NCBI RefSeq assembly: GCF_000185505.1
Contig: NZ_GL622359.1
Coordinates: forward strand, 1,089,412 to 1,153,411
Length of the DNA: 64,000 bases
Source: Pseudoramibacter alactolyticus ATCC 23263
GTDB taxonomy: Bacteria; Bacillota; Clostridia; Eubacteriales; Eubacteriaceae
Direction of reading: 5' to 3'
Numbering within the stretch: position 1 is the first letter of the stretch; each line of letters starts with the position of its first letter. The position numbers and the translations under genes are program-made. The notes beneath the pieces were generated by a model that saw only the letters and a program-made list of their open reading frames with translations, was not told the origin of the DNA and did no database searches. Of the stretch, positions 26,970-35,987 are shown one piece after another.

Positions 26970-27930
26970 TTTGCGCCTCGCGGTAAGCCTCGAGCAAAGC
27001 GAGCAATGCTTCTCCGGTTGAACGGGTAAAAATCTGCTGGCGCAGCGCCGCCGAGCCCGGCATCCCCCGGGTGTAGGCCACGAGTTGTTTGCGCATTTCC
27101 ACCATGGGGCCTACCCGCTCGGCCATCGCCGTCACCAGATGCACGTGGTCGATGGCCGCCTGCAGCCTTTCGTCAACGCTTGGCGGCGCTGCGGTCTTGC
27201 CGGCCAGGGCCTGCTTCATTTCCCGAAAAATAAAAGGGTTGCCGATGGCGCCGCGCCCCACCATCAGCCCGTCGGCCCCCGTCGCCGCCAGGGCCGCGGC
27301 CGCGGCCTCGGGGCTGTCGATGTCGCCGTTGGCAACCACCGGCAGGCTCACGGCCGCTTTGACTTCGGCGATGGCGGGCCAGTCGGCTGCGCCGGAATAA
27401 AACGCCTCCCGGGTGCGCCCGTGCACCGTCAGCACATCGGCGCCGGCGGCCTCGATGCGTTTAGCCGCCTCCACCGCCACCCGATGCCCGGCGTCCCAGC
27501 CCAGGCGGATCTTCACGTGGACGGGCTTGATGCTCACGGTCTTCATCCGGCAGACGATGGCCTCGAGCCGGGACAAATCCTTCAACAACGCCGCGCCGTC
27601 GCCGTTTTTCACGATCTTCGGCGCCGGGCAGCCGGCGTTAAAATCGATAAAGGCAAAGGGGGTCGCGTTCACTTGCTCGGCCACCACCCGCTCGATAATC
27701 GCCGGATCCGAGCCGAAAAGCTGAATGCCCGCCGGCGCTTCTTCCGGGCAGGTCGCCATGAGCTTCGCCGTTTTTTTATCGCGGTAAAAAAGCCCCTTCG
27801 CGGAAATCATCTCGGTGGTCACCGCGTCGGCGCCGTATTTTTTGGCCATTAAACGAAAAGGCAGGTTGGAATAACCTGCCAGCGGCGCCAACATCAGCGG
27901 CACCTGTTGTTGATTTGTTGTTGCGTTCAT
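26962..27930 (-). CDS. dus: tRNA-dihydrouridine synthase (DusB-like)
   Basis: FMN enzyme that reduces specific uridines in tRNA to dihydrouridine, 322 residues. The TIM-barrel start LMLAPLAGYSNLPFR, the signature DFNAGCPAPKIVKNGDGAAL with the catalytic Cys, VHGRTREAFYSG, and NGDIDSPE plus GLMVGRGAIGNPF for FMN binding are all present. The ATG overlaps the coaX stop. The arrangement coaX-dus near ftsH is common in Firmicutes. Confidence 0.94.
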   Translation of the reverse strand: MNATTNQQQVPLMLAPLAGYSNLPFRLMAKKYGADAVTTEMISAKGLFYRDKKTAKLMATCPEEAPAGIQLFGSDPAIIERVVAEQVNATPFAFIDFNAGCPAPKIVKNGDGAALLKDLSRLEAIVCRMKTVSIKPVHVKIRLGWDAGHRVAVEAAKRIEAAGADVLTVHGRTREAFYSGAADWPAIAEVKAAVSLPVVANGDIDSPEAAAAALAATGADGLMVGRGAIGNPFIFREMKQALAGKTAAPPSVDERLQAAIDHVHLVTAMAERVGPMVEMRKQLVAYTRGMPGSAALRQQIFTRSTGEALLALLEAYREAQSG

Positions 27931-28721
27931 CCTAATCTGTGTTTTCTTCTGGCATCCGCGTTTTTGTCGTGGATGATCTTCAGTCCCTTGAGGGTCAGCT
28001 TCGGATCAAAGATATCAATGCCGTCCACCTCCTGAAGAAACATGCGCCCGTAACCGCCGGTGGCAACGACCTTCATGTCCGGCTCGCCGGTCTCCTCGCG
28101 CATCTGCCCGATGATGTGACTGACCTGGCCGATATAGCCGTATACCAGGCCGGCCTGCATATTGGTGACGGTGTCCTTGGCCAAGATGCTCCTGGGCTTT
28201 TGGATGGCGATACTCGGCAGCTGAGCGGCATTGCGGAACAAGGCATCTGCCGAAATCTGGATGCCCGGCGTCATCACGCCGGCGCAAAGGGCCCCGTCCC
28301 GATTGACGTAATCATAAGTTGTCGCCGTGCCGAAATCCAGCACGAGCACCGGCCCCCCATAAAGCTGATAGGCCGCCACCGCATCGACAATGCGGTCCGC
28401 GCCGACTTCCGTGGGATCGCTGGTTAAAATGGGCATCCCGGTTTTAATGCCCGGGCCGACCGTCATCGGCGTCATCTGAAACACTTTTTTAATGCCGTTG
28501 GTCATCGAGTGCATGATGTTCGGCACCACGGACGCCACCACAATCGCCGTGACATCCTGAACATTCAGATCGTCTGTTTGAAAAAACCCGCGAAAAGCCA
28601 CGGCAAATTCGTCTGAAGTGCGCGGCGTCTTAGTCATCAGCCGCCAGGAGCAAATCAGCTCATCGCCTTCAAAGGCACCAACCTCTGTGTTGGTATTGCC
28701 GACGTCCACCACTAATATCAT
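27927..28721 (-). CDS. coaX: Type III pantothenate kinase
   Basis: First step of coenzyme A synthesis: ATP-dependent phosphorylation of pantothenate, of the CoaX type that is not inhibited by CoA and needs a monovalent cation. It has 264 residues of the ASKHA fold: phosphate-1 motif LVVDVGNTNTEVG, GADRIVDAVAAY, and LVLDFGTATTYDYV. The ribosome site AGGAG is close upstream. It overlaps dus by four bases and follows a hotdog thioesterase gene. Confidence 0.96.
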   Translation of the reverse strand: MILVVDVGNTNTEVGAFEGDELICSWRLMTKTPRTSDEFAVAFRGFFQTDDLNVQDVTAIVVASVVPNIMHSMTNGIKKVFQMTPMTVGPGIKTGMPILTSDPTEVGADRIVDAVAAYQLYGGPVLVLDFGTATTYDYVNRDGALCAGVMTPGIQISADALFRNAAQLPSIAIQKPRSILAKDTVTNMQAGLVYGYIGQVSHIIGQMREETGEPDMKVVATGGYGRMFLQEVDGIDIFDPKLTLKGLKIIHDKNADARRKHRLG

Positions 28722-28731
28722 CTTTCAGCTC

Positions 28732-29145
28732 CTATTGGTTCTTTTTGTCCTGAACCTTCTGCATGAATCGCGCCTTATTGACAATAAAGCGGGTATGGGT
28801 GCCGCCGGCAATCTGCTGCGCGGTGTCGTAGGCCTCAATGCTAAAGACGAGCTTGCGCCCCTCGATGGCGTCGAGGTGCACCTTCACGCGAACCTTCATC
28901 CCCACCGGCGTCGGCGCCATGTGATCGAGGTTGATGTTGGCGCCCACCGTCGTTTCTTCTTCCGGCAGCCAAAGATCGGCCATTTCGTAAGCGGCATTTT
29001 CGATCCAGGCGGCCAGTGCCGGCGTCGCCAGCACATCCAGGCCGCCGCTGCCGACCACGCGGGCTGTCAGCTCCCGGCTCACGGTATTGTCTTTTTCCAT
29101 CTCCATACCGGATCTTAATTTATTGGATATCTGTTCTTGTGTCAT
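28732..29145 (-). CDS. Hotdog-fold thioesterase (FlK-like family)
   Basis: A 137-residue single hotdog domain. VVGSGGLDVLATPALAAWIE, the NAAYEMAD helix and the later GGTHTRFIVN match small acyl-CoA thioesterases related to fluoroacetyl-CoA thioesterase FlK. The expected catalytic region (Thr/Glu/His) is in place: the Thr of ATPA, the Glu of WIENAA and the His of GTHTR. The physiological acyl-CoA is unknown; standing directly before the CoA-synthesis gene coaX suggests a house-cleaning role for toxic or stalled acyl-CoAs, which is inference. The first ATG is used because homology extends to it. Confidence 0.82.
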   Translation of the reverse strand: MTQEQISNKLRSGMEMEKDNTVSRELTARVVGSGGLDVLATPALAAWIENAAYEMADLWLPEEETTVGANINLDHMAPTPVGMKVRVKVHLDAIEGRKLVFSIEAYDTAQQIAGGTHTRFIVNKARFMQKVQDKKNQ

Positions 29146-29199
29146 GAATACATTCCATTCCTTTCTGATTTGAGAATGCTGTTTCTCGGCGCTGTCGCT

Positions 29200-31236
29200 T
29201 TACGACGGGCTGTTTGTTTCTTCTTCGGCGGCTGCCGGCTGGGCCGGGACCTCCGATGATGTTCCGGCTTTCGCCGTTTCCGAACTTTCAGATGTTTCAG
29301 AAGCGTCAGCCGTTTCCGTCGCGGGATTAACCGTTTCGGCTTCCGGTTTCAAAGCCGCTGCTGCCTGTCCGTCCGATGCTTGATTGCCGGATTCATCAGC
29401 TGCCGGCCGTTCGGGTTCGGCCGTTTCTTTTGGCGGCAGCACACCGTTCGCCTCGTACATCTGGGCGAATTCCTCGCCGGTTAAGGTGCTGACCTTCAGG
29501 AGCTGCTCGGCAACGCCGGTCAGCGTATCCTGCTTGTCGGTAAGAATTCGGCAGGCCCGTTCGTAAGCGGTTTCGACGATATTGCGGATTTCCTTATCGA
29601 TCACCGCCGCGACTTCTTCACTGTAATTGCGGGTCCGTCCCAGATCCCGGCCGAGGAAAACTTCCCCGCCGTCGTTGTTGCCGAAAGTCATCGGGCCGAG
29701 ATGTTCGCTCATGCCCCACTCGGTGACCATCTTGCGGGCAATCTCCGTCGCGCGTTCGATGTCGTTGGAGGCCCCGGTGCAGATATCCTCCAGGGCGACC
29801 TTTTCCGCCGCGCGCCCGCCGAGAAGCCCGGCGATTTTATCGAGCAGCTTGCCCTTGGACATATGCTGGCTGTCGTCCGTCGGCAGCGAGATCGTGTAGC
29901 CGGCGGCCATCCCCCGGGGAATAATCGAAATCTCGTGAACCTCTTCTCCGTTGTCCAGATAACGCATCACGATGGCATGCCCCGCTTCGTGATAGGCCGT
30001 GACGCGCTGGTCGCTTTCCTCCACGACGCGGCTTTTCTTTTCCGGACCGGCGATAACGCGTTTGATAGCTTCTTCCAGCTCCGCCATCGTGATCATGCGC
30101 ATCTTTTTGCGGGCAGCCAAAAGCGCCGCCTCGTTCATCAGGTTTTCAAGATCCGCCCCGGTAAAGCCCGGCGTGCCTTTGGCGAGCACTTCCAGATCCA
30201 CCGCCGGATCCAGCGGCTTATTCTTGCGGTAAATGCCGAGGATTTCCTTTCGGCCCTTCACATCCGGCGTGCCGACGGTCACCTGACGGTCGAAACGCCC
30301 CGGTCTTAAGAGCGCCGGGTCCAGAATATCCGGGCGGTTGGTGGCCGCAATGATGATGATGCCTTCGTTCACGCCGAAGCCGTCCATTTCCACCAAAAGC
30401 TGATTGAGGGTCTGTTCCCGTTCATCGTGGCCGCCGCCGAGGCCCGCGCCCCGGTGACGCCCCACGGCGTCAATTTCGTCGATAAAGATGATGCAGGGCG
30501 CGCTTTTCTTCGCGCTGTCAAAAAGATCCCGCACACGGGATGCCCCCACCCCGACAAACATTTCCACAAAGTCTGAACCGGAGATAATAAAGAAGGGCAC
30601 GCCCGCTTCCCCGGCCACCGCCCGGGCAAGCAGCGTTTTGCCGGTGCCGGGAGGGCCGACGAGCAGCACCCCTTTGGGCACCCGGGCGCCGAGGCTTCGG
30701 TATCTATCCGGCGCTTTCAGAAAATCGACGATCTCGGCCAGCTCTTCCTTCTCCTCATCGGCGCCGGCCACATCCTTAAAGGTCACTTTTTTATCGGAAG
30801 GCGACTGCATCCGGGCCCGGCTTTTGCCAAAGCTCATCACATTGCCGCTGCCGCCGCCCTGGCGCATCATCATGACCAAAAAGACGACGAGCATCGCCAC
30901 CAGAATGACCGAAGGAATCAGCGAGACCCACCAACTTTGATCTTTGGCGATCTCCACCTTCATCTTCGGGTTCTTGACGATGTAATTGCTCAAAATGGTA
31001 TCGATGGTGTATTCCGGAACGATGCTTTCAAAAGATTTGCCGCTCGTCAATTTCCCGGTAGCCTTTGTCCCGTTGATTTTAATTTCCGCTACTTTTCTGC
31101 TGTTGATGTTTGTCACCAGTTCCGAATACGTCAGATTTTTGACTTCAGACTTCATCGGGTTTAAAAAAGATACGGCCGCGATGATGATGACCAGGATCAA
31201 CAAATAAAATCCGATCATTCGAATATATTTCTTCAA
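29200..31236 (-). CDS. ftsH: ATP-dependent zinc metalloprotease FtsH
   Basis: Membrane-anchored AAA+ protease that degrades misfolded membrane and regulatory proteins. It has 678 residues: TM1 about 8-24, an extracellular domain, TM2 about 105-125, the AAA domain with Walker A GPPGTGKT at 194-201, IFIDEID, and the second region of homology, then the Zn site HEAGH at 416-420 with the third ligand in the later [12 protein letters not shown] segment. From about residue 607 a 70-residue tail rich in Ala, Glu, Ser, Thr and Pro is predicted disordered. The start is TTG, nine bases after AGGAG. It follows hpt as in most Firmicutes. Confidence 0.97.
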   Translation of the reverse strand: MKKYIRMIGFYLLILVIIIAAVSFLNPMKSEVKNLTYSELVTNINSRKVAEIKINGTKATGKLTSGKSFESIVPEYTIDTILSNYIVKNPKMKVEIAKDQSWWVSLIPSVILVAMLVVFLVMMMRQGGGSGNVMSFGKSRARMQSPSDKKVTFKDVAGADEEKEELAEIVDFLKAPDRYRSLGARVPKGVLLVGPPGTGKTLLARAVAGEAGVPFFIISGSDFVEMFVGVGASRVRDLFDSAKKSAPCIIFIDEIDAVGRHRGAGLGGGHDEREQTLNQLLVEMDGFGVNEGIIIIAATNRPDILDPALLRPGRFDRQVTVGTPDVKGRKEILGIYRKNKPLDPAVDLEVLAKGTPGFTGADLENLMNEAALLAARKKMRMITMAELEEAIKRVIAGPEKKSRVVEESDQRVTAYHEAGHAIVMRYLDNGEEVHEISIIPRGMAAGYTISLPTDDSQHMSKGKLLDKIAGLLGGRAAEKVALEDICTGASNDIERATEIARKMVTEWGMSEHLGPMTFGNNDGGEVFLGRDLGRTRNYSEEVAAVIDKEIRNIVETAYERACRILTDKQDTLTGVAEQLLKVSTLTGEEFAQMYEANGVLPPKETAEPERPAADESGNQASDGQAAAALKPEAETVNPATETADASETSESSETAKAGTSSEVPAQPAAAEEETNSPS

Positions 31237-31291
31237 ATGAATCTGCTCCTTTCCTGCAAAATCTTTCCAATATTGCGCCGATGCTTTAATC

Positions 31292-31828
31292 TCAGTTGTA
31301 AATTTCTCTTTTTAGAATGCCGATATAGGGCAAATTGCGATAGCGCTGATTATAATCCAGGCCATAGCCCACCACAAATTCGTCGGGAACCTGAAAACCA
31401 CAGTAATCCACATCGATATCGACCACCCGCCGCTCCGGTTTATCGAGCAGGGTGGCAATCTTCAGGCTGCTGACGTTCTTGCCGAGCAAAGTTTCCTTGA
31501 GGGCGTTCAATGTCCGACCGGAATCCACGATGTCCTCGACGATGAGCACGTTCTTCCCCCCGACGGCAAGCATGGCCTCGTCCGGCAGCTGAACCTCTCC
31601 CGAGCTCTGGGTGTCGGCAAAATAACTGGCCGCGTGCATGAACGCCACCTCCACCGGTATACCGACACTTCGGACCAGATCGGCAAAAAATACAAAACTT
31701 CCCCGCAAAATGCACAGCGCAAGCAGGGGTTTATCCCGATAGTCCGCCGTAATGTTCCGGCCCAGTTCCCGGATTCTTGTGCGCAGTTGTTCTTCCGTCA
31801 GCAATACTTTCTCAATATCAGCCAGCAA
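31292..31828 (-). CDS. hpt: Hypoxanthine phosphoribosyltransferase
   Basis: Purine salvage enzyme that makes IMP or GMP from the base and PRPP, the product of prs in the same cluster. It has 178 residues. The PRPP loop [16 protein letters not shown] and the substrate-closing region near [13 protein letters not shown] are visible, and the C-terminal [18 protein letters not shown] is typical. The start is TTG 31828, preceded by GGGAG, overlapping the end of tilS by 11 bases. The tilS-hpt-ftsH order is that of B. subtilis. Confidence 0.96.
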   Translation of the reverse strand: MLADIEKVLLTEEQLRTRIRELGRNITADYRDKPLLALCILRGSFVFFADLVRSVGIPVEVAFMHAASYFADTQSSGEVQLPDEAMLAVGGKNVLIVEDIVDSGRTLNALKETLLGKNVSSLKIATLLDKPERRVVDIDVDYCGFQVPDEFVVGYGLDYNQRYRNLPYIGILKREIYN

Positions 31829-33278
31829 TGATCTTCTCCCATCTTAATGTGAATTTTGTCTGTGTTTGATCACTCACTTGGTAGGCCGGGTCCTGGTAGA
31901 GCCCCAAAATGGCCACAACGCGATTTTCTTCTGCCAAAATCGGCAAGGTATCCCGCAGATCACGGTCGATGTGGCGCGCCATCAAAAATTTTTTAAGCTT
32001 TTGACGGCCGACGCCGGCCAGTACAACCCGATCTCCCGGACTTCTGCCGCGAAGCACCAGATCGCTTTTAATTTTACCATAATCAAGCGCAATTTCATTA
32101 ACAAATTTATGTTTATGACAATTTTTTGTCCCTTTGCTGCCTTCTGCCGTTTCAATCCGCACCTGAAAGCAAAACCCGGACGCGCTGTCATAAATCCGCT
32201 GGGAGCGTCGCAGGACATAAACGCCGCGAAAAGGCTTTGGCCGCCGCTGACCGCTGCGGGAAAAAATCAGTCGGTCGTAGCGCCGGCGCGCCCGCAAATG
32301 ATGAGGCAGATCCAGATCCCAGGTGGTCGCCGGCGCGGCGAGCTTCTCCTGCAGCATCCGCACATGGCGTGCCTCGAAATCGACGGCCGTTTGGGCCGCC
32401 TCGGCCATCACTCGGTTTAAAAGGGCCCCCTGCACCGCCGCGGGCAGCGCGCGCCATCCGGGCAGAGCCACCTCGATCCCGCGGTCCGTCGGCGTCACGC
32501 AGCGCTCACGAGCCGTCTCCAAGATTTCCCGCTGTGCATCGCACCAGTCCGCCGCCTGCTCGGCAAAGGCCCCGATATGTGCCGCCGCCCGGGCGTTGCA
32601 GGCCGTCAGTACCGGCATCACCTGATGCCGCAGCCGGTTGCGCATAAACGCGTCGGAGGCGTTGGTCGCGTCCTCCACGTGAGGCAGCTGCTGTGCCGCG
32701 GCATAGGCCTCAATCGCCTCCCGGCGCACCTGAAGAAAGGGCCGCACGAACGCGCCGGCTACCGGCCGCATCCCGGCCGCCCCCCGAATGCCCGCGCCGC
32801 GGATCAAATGCATCAGCACCGTCTCGGCCTGATCGTCCAGATGATGGGCCAAGGCGATTTTTGCCGCGCCCGTCTGCCGCTGCCAGCGTTCAAAGCAGCG
32901 GCGCCGCGCCAGGCGCCCCGCCGTCTCGAGACTGATCTTCCGCTCTTTGGCCGTCAGCGGCACATCCGCCGCCGCCGTGAGCGCGGGAATGCCGTGATCC
33001 GCGCACCACTGCGTCACAAAGGTTTGATCGCCCTCGGCCGCTTCCCCGCGAATCCGATGATTGACGTGCCCCGCCATCACCGCAATACCCAGCGCATCGG
33101 CATGAGTCCATAAAAAATGCAGCAGCGCCATGGAGTCGATGCCGCCGGAAACCCCGACGATCACCCGATCCCCCGGTTCAAACATCTGATGGACTCGGAT
33201 GGTTTTTAAAACGTCGCCGCAAAACGCCTGCACCTCCGCGGGCGCGGCAGAAGACGCCGGCACATGTGAATGGGACAC
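31818..33278 (-). CDS. tilS: tRNA(Ile)-lysidine synthetase
   Basis: Modifies C34 of the CAU-anticodon tRNA-Ile2 to lysidine, switching its identity from Met to Ile. It has 486 residues. The N-terminal PP-loop ATPase has SGGIDS at 44-49 and HVNHRIRGEAAEGD; ALAHHLDDQAETVLMHLIRG is the signature second motif. The C-terminal substrate domains follow, including LVLRGRSPGDRVVL. The start is GTG with a perfect AAAGGAGG site. It stands downstream of the tRNA cluster and a terminator, and overlaps hpt. Confidence 0.96.
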   Translation of the reverse strand: MSHSHVPASSAAPAEVQAFCGDVLKTIRVHQMFEPGDRVIVGVSGGIDSMALLHFLWTHADALGIAVMAGHVNHRIRGEAAEGDQTFVTQWCADHGIPALTAAADVPLTAKERKISLETAGRLARRRCFERWQRQTGAAKIALAHHLDDQAETVLMHLIRGAGIRGAAGMRPVAGAFVRPFLQVRREAIEAYAAAQQLPHVEDATNASDAFMRNRLRHQVMPVLTACNARAAAHIGAFAEQAADWCDAQREILETARERCVTPTDRGIEVALPGWRALPAAVQGALLNRVMAEAAQTAVDFEARHVRMLQEKLAAPATTWDLDLPHHLRARRRYDRLIFSRSGQRRPKPFRGVYVLRRSQRIYDSASGFCFQVRIETAEGSKGTKNCHKHKFVNEIALDYGKIKSDLVLRGRSPGDRVVLAGVGRQKLKKFLMARHIDRDLRDTLPILAEENRVVAILGLYQDPAYQVSDQTQTKFTLRWEKIIAG

Positions 33279-33317
33279 GTGGAACCTCCTTTTGCAAATA
33301 CCTGACTGAAAAATGGT

Positions 33318-33347
33318 AAAAAAAAACCTGAAGCTACTGCTCCAGGT
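33318..33347 (-). terminator. Terminator after the tRNA cluster
   Basis: ACCTG/CAGGT stem with an 11-base loop followed on the minus strand by a run of nine or more T, between tRNA-Glu and tilS. Confidence 0.75.
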
Positions 33348-33358
33348 AAATCGTCAAA

Positions 33359-33433
33359 TGGTGACCCGTGGGAGAATCGAACTCCCGTTATCGCCGTGAA
33401 AGGGCGATGTCTTAACCGCTTGACCAACGGGCC
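33359..33433 (-). tRNA. tRNA-Glu (anticodon TTC)
   Basis: Cloverleaf of 75 bases with encoded CCA. The acceptor stem GGCCCGT pairs with ACGGGTC, the anticodon loop is CTTTCAC, and the T-loop is GTTCGATTC. It is the last of four tRNA genes in the transcript. Confidence 0.96.
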
Positions 33434-33449
33434 ACGCTGTGGAAAATAA

Positions 33450-33526
33450 TGGTAGCGGCGAACGGGGTCGAACCGCTGACACTACGGGTATGAACCGTAT
33501 GCTCTAGCCAACTGAGCTACGCCGCC
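33450..33526 (-). tRNA. tRNA-Met, elongator (anticodon CAT)
   Basis: 77 bases with encoded CCA. The 5' half GGCGGCGTAGCTCAG and the anticodon arm ACGGTTCATACCCGT closely match the B. subtilis elongator tRNA-Met, including the G1-U72 pair. A tRNA-Ile2 identity (target of TilS next door) was considered, but the acceptor and anticodon stems fit Met. Confidence 0.92.
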
Positions 33527-33533
33527 ATAAAAA

Positions 33534-33610
<77 letters not shown>

Positions 33611-33635
33611 ACGAATAATACTGACATCATTAAAA

Positions 33636-33724
33636 TGGTGCCGGAGACCGGAATCGAACCGGTACGATCGAAAAGGATCGCAGGATTTTAAGTCCTGTGC
33701 GTCTGCCAGTTCCGCCACTCCGGC
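33636..33724 (-). tRNA. tRNA-Leu (anticodon TAA)
   Basis: 89 bases with encoded CCA and the long variable arm expected of tRNA-Leu. The acceptor GCCGGAG pairs with CTCCGGC; the anticodon loop is CTTAAAA. It is the first tRNA in the transcript. Confidence 0.96.
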
Positions 33725-33760
33725 GATCACTTTAATCGTCCTCCCCAAAGGACAAGAATT

Positions 33761-33789
33761 AGTATACGCTTTGTCCCTGTCCTTGTCAA
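33761..33789 (-). promoter_or_regulatory. Promoter of the tRNA cluster
   Basis: TTGACA (33784-33789), a 17-base spacer and TATACT (33761-33766) on the minus strand, with the -35 box overlapping the stop of the ppx/gppA gene. The downstream region is GC-rich. Confidence 0.85.
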
Positions 33790-34748
33790 CTCTTTTTTTG
33801 TTTTATTTTAACCCCGCCGCGCCGCTGCATCAAAAGCGCCGCGCCCTCTAAATTGTCGTTATCGCAGATCACCAGCGTGTCTTGATCGCAGGCCTTCATC
33901 ACGGCTTTAAGGATGACCGTGCCGGCCAGAATAATATCGGCCCGGCTGGGCGCCAGCCCCGCTATTTTTTTGCGCGCCGCCAGGGGCACCGCCGCCAGTT
34001 TTGCCCGCAAAACCTCGACATCGGCCACAGTCAACCGGCTCAAGTGCACGGCGTCCCGATCGTAGTCGGCCAACCGCTGCCTGATCGCCGTCAGGGTCGT
34101 CGCCGTGCCGCCGATGCCCACCAGCTGACAGGGCGCCGACAAATCGTAGGCCGGCAGCGCTTCGCTCAACATCGCCGCCATCGCCTCTTCAACCGCGTCC
34201 ATCGCCCCGCGGCCCGGCGGATCGGCTTTCAGCCATTTTTCCGTGGCCCGAACACAGCCCATATTTAGGCTCCTGGCCGTCTCGATTTGGCTGTTCACGC
34301 CCAGAATGAGTTCGGTGCTGCCGCCCCCGATATCGCAGATGAGTATGCGGCCATCAAAACATTGGGAGACGCCGGCAAAACCATAAGCCGCTTCCGTTTC
34401 CCCGTCGATCACCTGCACGTTCACCCCGGTTTCGCGAAGAGCCGCATCGCAAAAATCTGCCCCGTTCTCGGCATCGCGCACGGCGCTGGTCGCAAAAGCC
34501 GCGATCGCCGGCAAGGCCACCCCCTGAGCCGCCGCCTGAGCGGCAAAATCGCGCAGAGCCTTCAGATTGCGCGCGATGGCCCCGTCCGCCAGACGGCCGG
34601 TACGGTCGACGCCTTCGCCCATCCGGGTATACTGCACCCATTTGCCCGTCCGCTGCAGGGCGCCTGCCGCGTCAAACCGGTAAATCAGCAGGCGCATGGA
34701 GTTGGTTCCGATGTCGATTACGGCCTGAAGGGTGTTTTCCGCTGCCAT
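33786..34748 (-). CDS. Ppx/GppA-family phosphatase (exopolyphosphatase or pppGpp phosphohydrolase)
   Basis: A 320-residue ASKHA-fold phosphatase, the short two-domain form common in Clostridia. Motifs: AVIDIGTNSMRLLIY (phosphate 1), ICDIGGGSTELI (phosphate 2) and VGIGGTATTLTAI. Members hydrolyse polyphosphate or pppGpp; sequence alone does not separate the two activities. The ATG overlaps the divIC-like stop by one base (TAATG). The stop codon lies in the -35 of the tRNA promoter. Confidence 0.9.
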   Translation of the reverse strand: MAAENTLQAVIDIGTNSMRLLIYRFDAAGALQRTGKWVQYTRMGEGVDRTGRLADGAIARNLKALRDFAAQAAAQGVALPAIAAFATSAVRDAENGADFCDAALRETGVNVQVIDGETEAAYGFAGVSQCFDGRILICDIGGGSTELILGVNSQIETARSLNMGCVRATEKWLKADPPGRGAMDAVEEAMAAMLSEALPAYDLSAPCQLVGIGGTATTLTAIRQRLADYDRDAVHLSRLTVADVEVLRAKLAAVPLAARKKIAGLAPSRADIILAGTVILKAVMKACDQDTLVICDNDNLEGAALLMQRRGGVKIKQKKS

Positions 34749-35215
34749 TAATTCTGTTCCTCCTCATTGTGCGTTTGGGTTTCGGCCTGCCCTTGATCGG
34801 CCTTCGCCTTCTCCGCCCTTTTCTTCTTGGCCTTCTGCGCCTTGGCCTCCGCCTCGGTCTTCACGCGGATGATGATCTTTTCCTCGGGATAATACAGGTT
34901 GAGATTTTTGTGCGCGATATACTCCGTGTAATGGCGGGTGTTGATCTGCCTGATCTCTTCGTCCAAACGAATCTTTCTTGTTTTTTCCTGCTGAAGCTGC
35001 GCCGTTAAATCCCTTTTCTGCCCCATCAGGCGAAAAATCTGCACAAAGCGCGACCCGTAAAGCCAGAGAAAAAGCACCACGACCACCCCCACGCTGATAA
35101 CCGTCGCCCGATTGCGGTAGAACCACCGTTCAGCCCGGGATGTGCCGTTGCGCGTTCTTTTCTTTCGCCGGCGGCCAGCCGGTTTTTTGGAATTTGATTG
35201 CTGCTTTTGCGCCAT
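34748..35215 (-). CDS. divIC: FtsB/DivIC-type septum formation initiator
   Basis: A 155-residue bitopic protein: a very basic cytoplasmic N-terminus (to about 40), one membrane helix (about 42-60, VISVGVVVVLFLWLYG), then a coiled coil (about 65-95, MGQKRDLTAQLQQEKTRKI) and the family ending HKNLNLYYPEEKIIIR. The last 40 residues are a charged Lys/Ala/Glu tail beyond the usual end. ATG 35215 has an AAAGGAG site; the longer frame lacks one. DivIC/FtsB bridges FtsL and the septal synthase. The rqcP-divIC neighbourhood supports this identity. Confidence 0.88.
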   Translation of the reverse strand: MAQKQQSNSKKPAGRRRKKRTRNGTSRAERWFYRNRATVISVGVVVVLFLWLYGSRFVQIFRLMGQKRDLTAQLQQEKTRKIRLDEEIRQINTRHYTEYIAHKNLNLYYPEEKIIIRVKTEAEAKAQKAKKKRAEKAKADQGQAETQTHNEEEQN

Positions 35216-35276
35216 GCCTTTCTCCTTTTGCTCCCCATCCCCTTCGGCACCGGCATTCATCTCGATCAGCGCCGCT

Positions 35277-35519
35277 TCATTCCATCACGCGGTAAAGGGA
35301 TTCGGCCATGTCCTTCGGCACGTGATCCGGCACGGCGAGAATTTCAACCTTTTGCACGCCGCTGCCAAAACTCAGCGTCAGAATATCGCCGACCTTCACC
35401 TGGGTGCCGGCCTTCGCTGTCTGCCCGTTAACCGCGATGCGGCCGCTGTCACACGCCGCTTTGCTCACCGTTCTTCGTTTGATGAGCCGGCTGTTTTTCA
35501 AAAATTTATCTACGCGCAT
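35277..35519 (-). CDS. rqcP: S4-domain RNA-binding protein RqcP (YabO)
   Basis: An 80-residue S4 domain protein: MRVDKFLKNSRLIKRRT, then SGRIAVNGQTAKAGTQVKVGD. The homologue in B. subtilis (YabO/RqcP, related to Hsp15) binds obstructed 50S subunits and helps RqcH add C-terminal tails to stalled chains. The AGGAGGG ribosome site is ideal. In sporulating relatives yabP and yabQ lie between this gene and divIC; here the gap is only about 60 bases. Confidence 0.93.
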   Translation of the reverse strand: MRVDKFLKNSRLIKRRTVSKAACDSGRIAVNGQTAKAGTQVKVGDILTLSFGSGVQKVEILAVPDHVPKDMAESLYRVME

Positions 35520-35554
35520 GGCGTCCCTCCTATCCCGTTAATATTCGCATTCAG

Positions 35555-35588
35555 CATAAAATAAAAGCCGGAGCATCACCCCGGCTTC
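35555..35588 (-). terminator. Terminator after the HU gene
   Basis: AAGCCGG/CCGGCTT stem followed on the minus strand by TTTATTTT, between HU and rqcP. Confidence 0.8.
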
Positions 35589-35600
35589 GTTTCGGTCCAA

Positions 35601-35876
35601 TTATTTATTCAGCGCATCCTTAAAGGCTTTGCCCGCTTTGAAAGCCGGCGCATCAGAAGCCTTGATTTCAATGGGCTCTTTGGTTCTCGGATTCAGGCCC
35701 TGTCTTGCCGCTCTGTGGCGCACATCAAAGGTCCCGAAACCAACCAGCGACACTTTGTCGCCTTTCTGCAATGTTTCAACGATGGTATCGGTAAAAGCGG
35801 TCAGCGCTTTTTCCGCATCTTTTTTCGGCAAACCGGTCTTTTCTGCCATTGCAGCAACCAATTCAGACTTATTCAT
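35601..35876 (-). CDS. hup: HU-family DNA-binding protein
   Basis: A 91-residue nucleoid protein. The N-terminus NKSELVAAMAEKTGLPKKDAEKAL, GFGTFDVRHRAARQGLNP and the DNA arm followed by AFKAGKAFKDAL match HU across its full length. It has its own promoter and terminator, so it can be expressed much more strongly than its neighbours. Ribosome site GGAGGG. Confidence 0.97.
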   Translation of the reverse strand: MNKSELVAAMAEKTGLPKKDAEKALTAFTDTIVETLQKGDKVSLVGFGTFDVRHRAARQGLNPRTKEPIEIKASDAPAFKAGKAFKDALNK

Positions 35877-35922
35877 ACTGTCCCTCCATACATGTTATTT
35901 TCAAAATAAATAGTTTTTTTCT

Positions 35923-35951
35923 ATTATACGCATGAATGCGCGTAAACACAA
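35923..35951 (-). promoter_or_regulatory. HU promoter with shared 13-base element
   Basis: TTGTGT (35946-35951), 17-base spacer, TATAAT (35923-35928) on the minus strand. The element GTGTTTACGCGCA (35937-35949) overlaps the -35 box and spacer and is identical to one upstream of carD (14475-14487). Confidence 0.75.
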
Positions 35952-35987
35952 GCTTTTTCTTGCACTTTTCAGGTATTGACCAAAAAG

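Noticed and set aside
33450-33526. CAT-anticodon tRNA next to tilS read as tRNA-Ile2
   Set aside because: Acceptor, D-arm and anticodon stem match elongator tRNA-Met of B. subtilis, so proximity to tilS is not evidence for Ile2.
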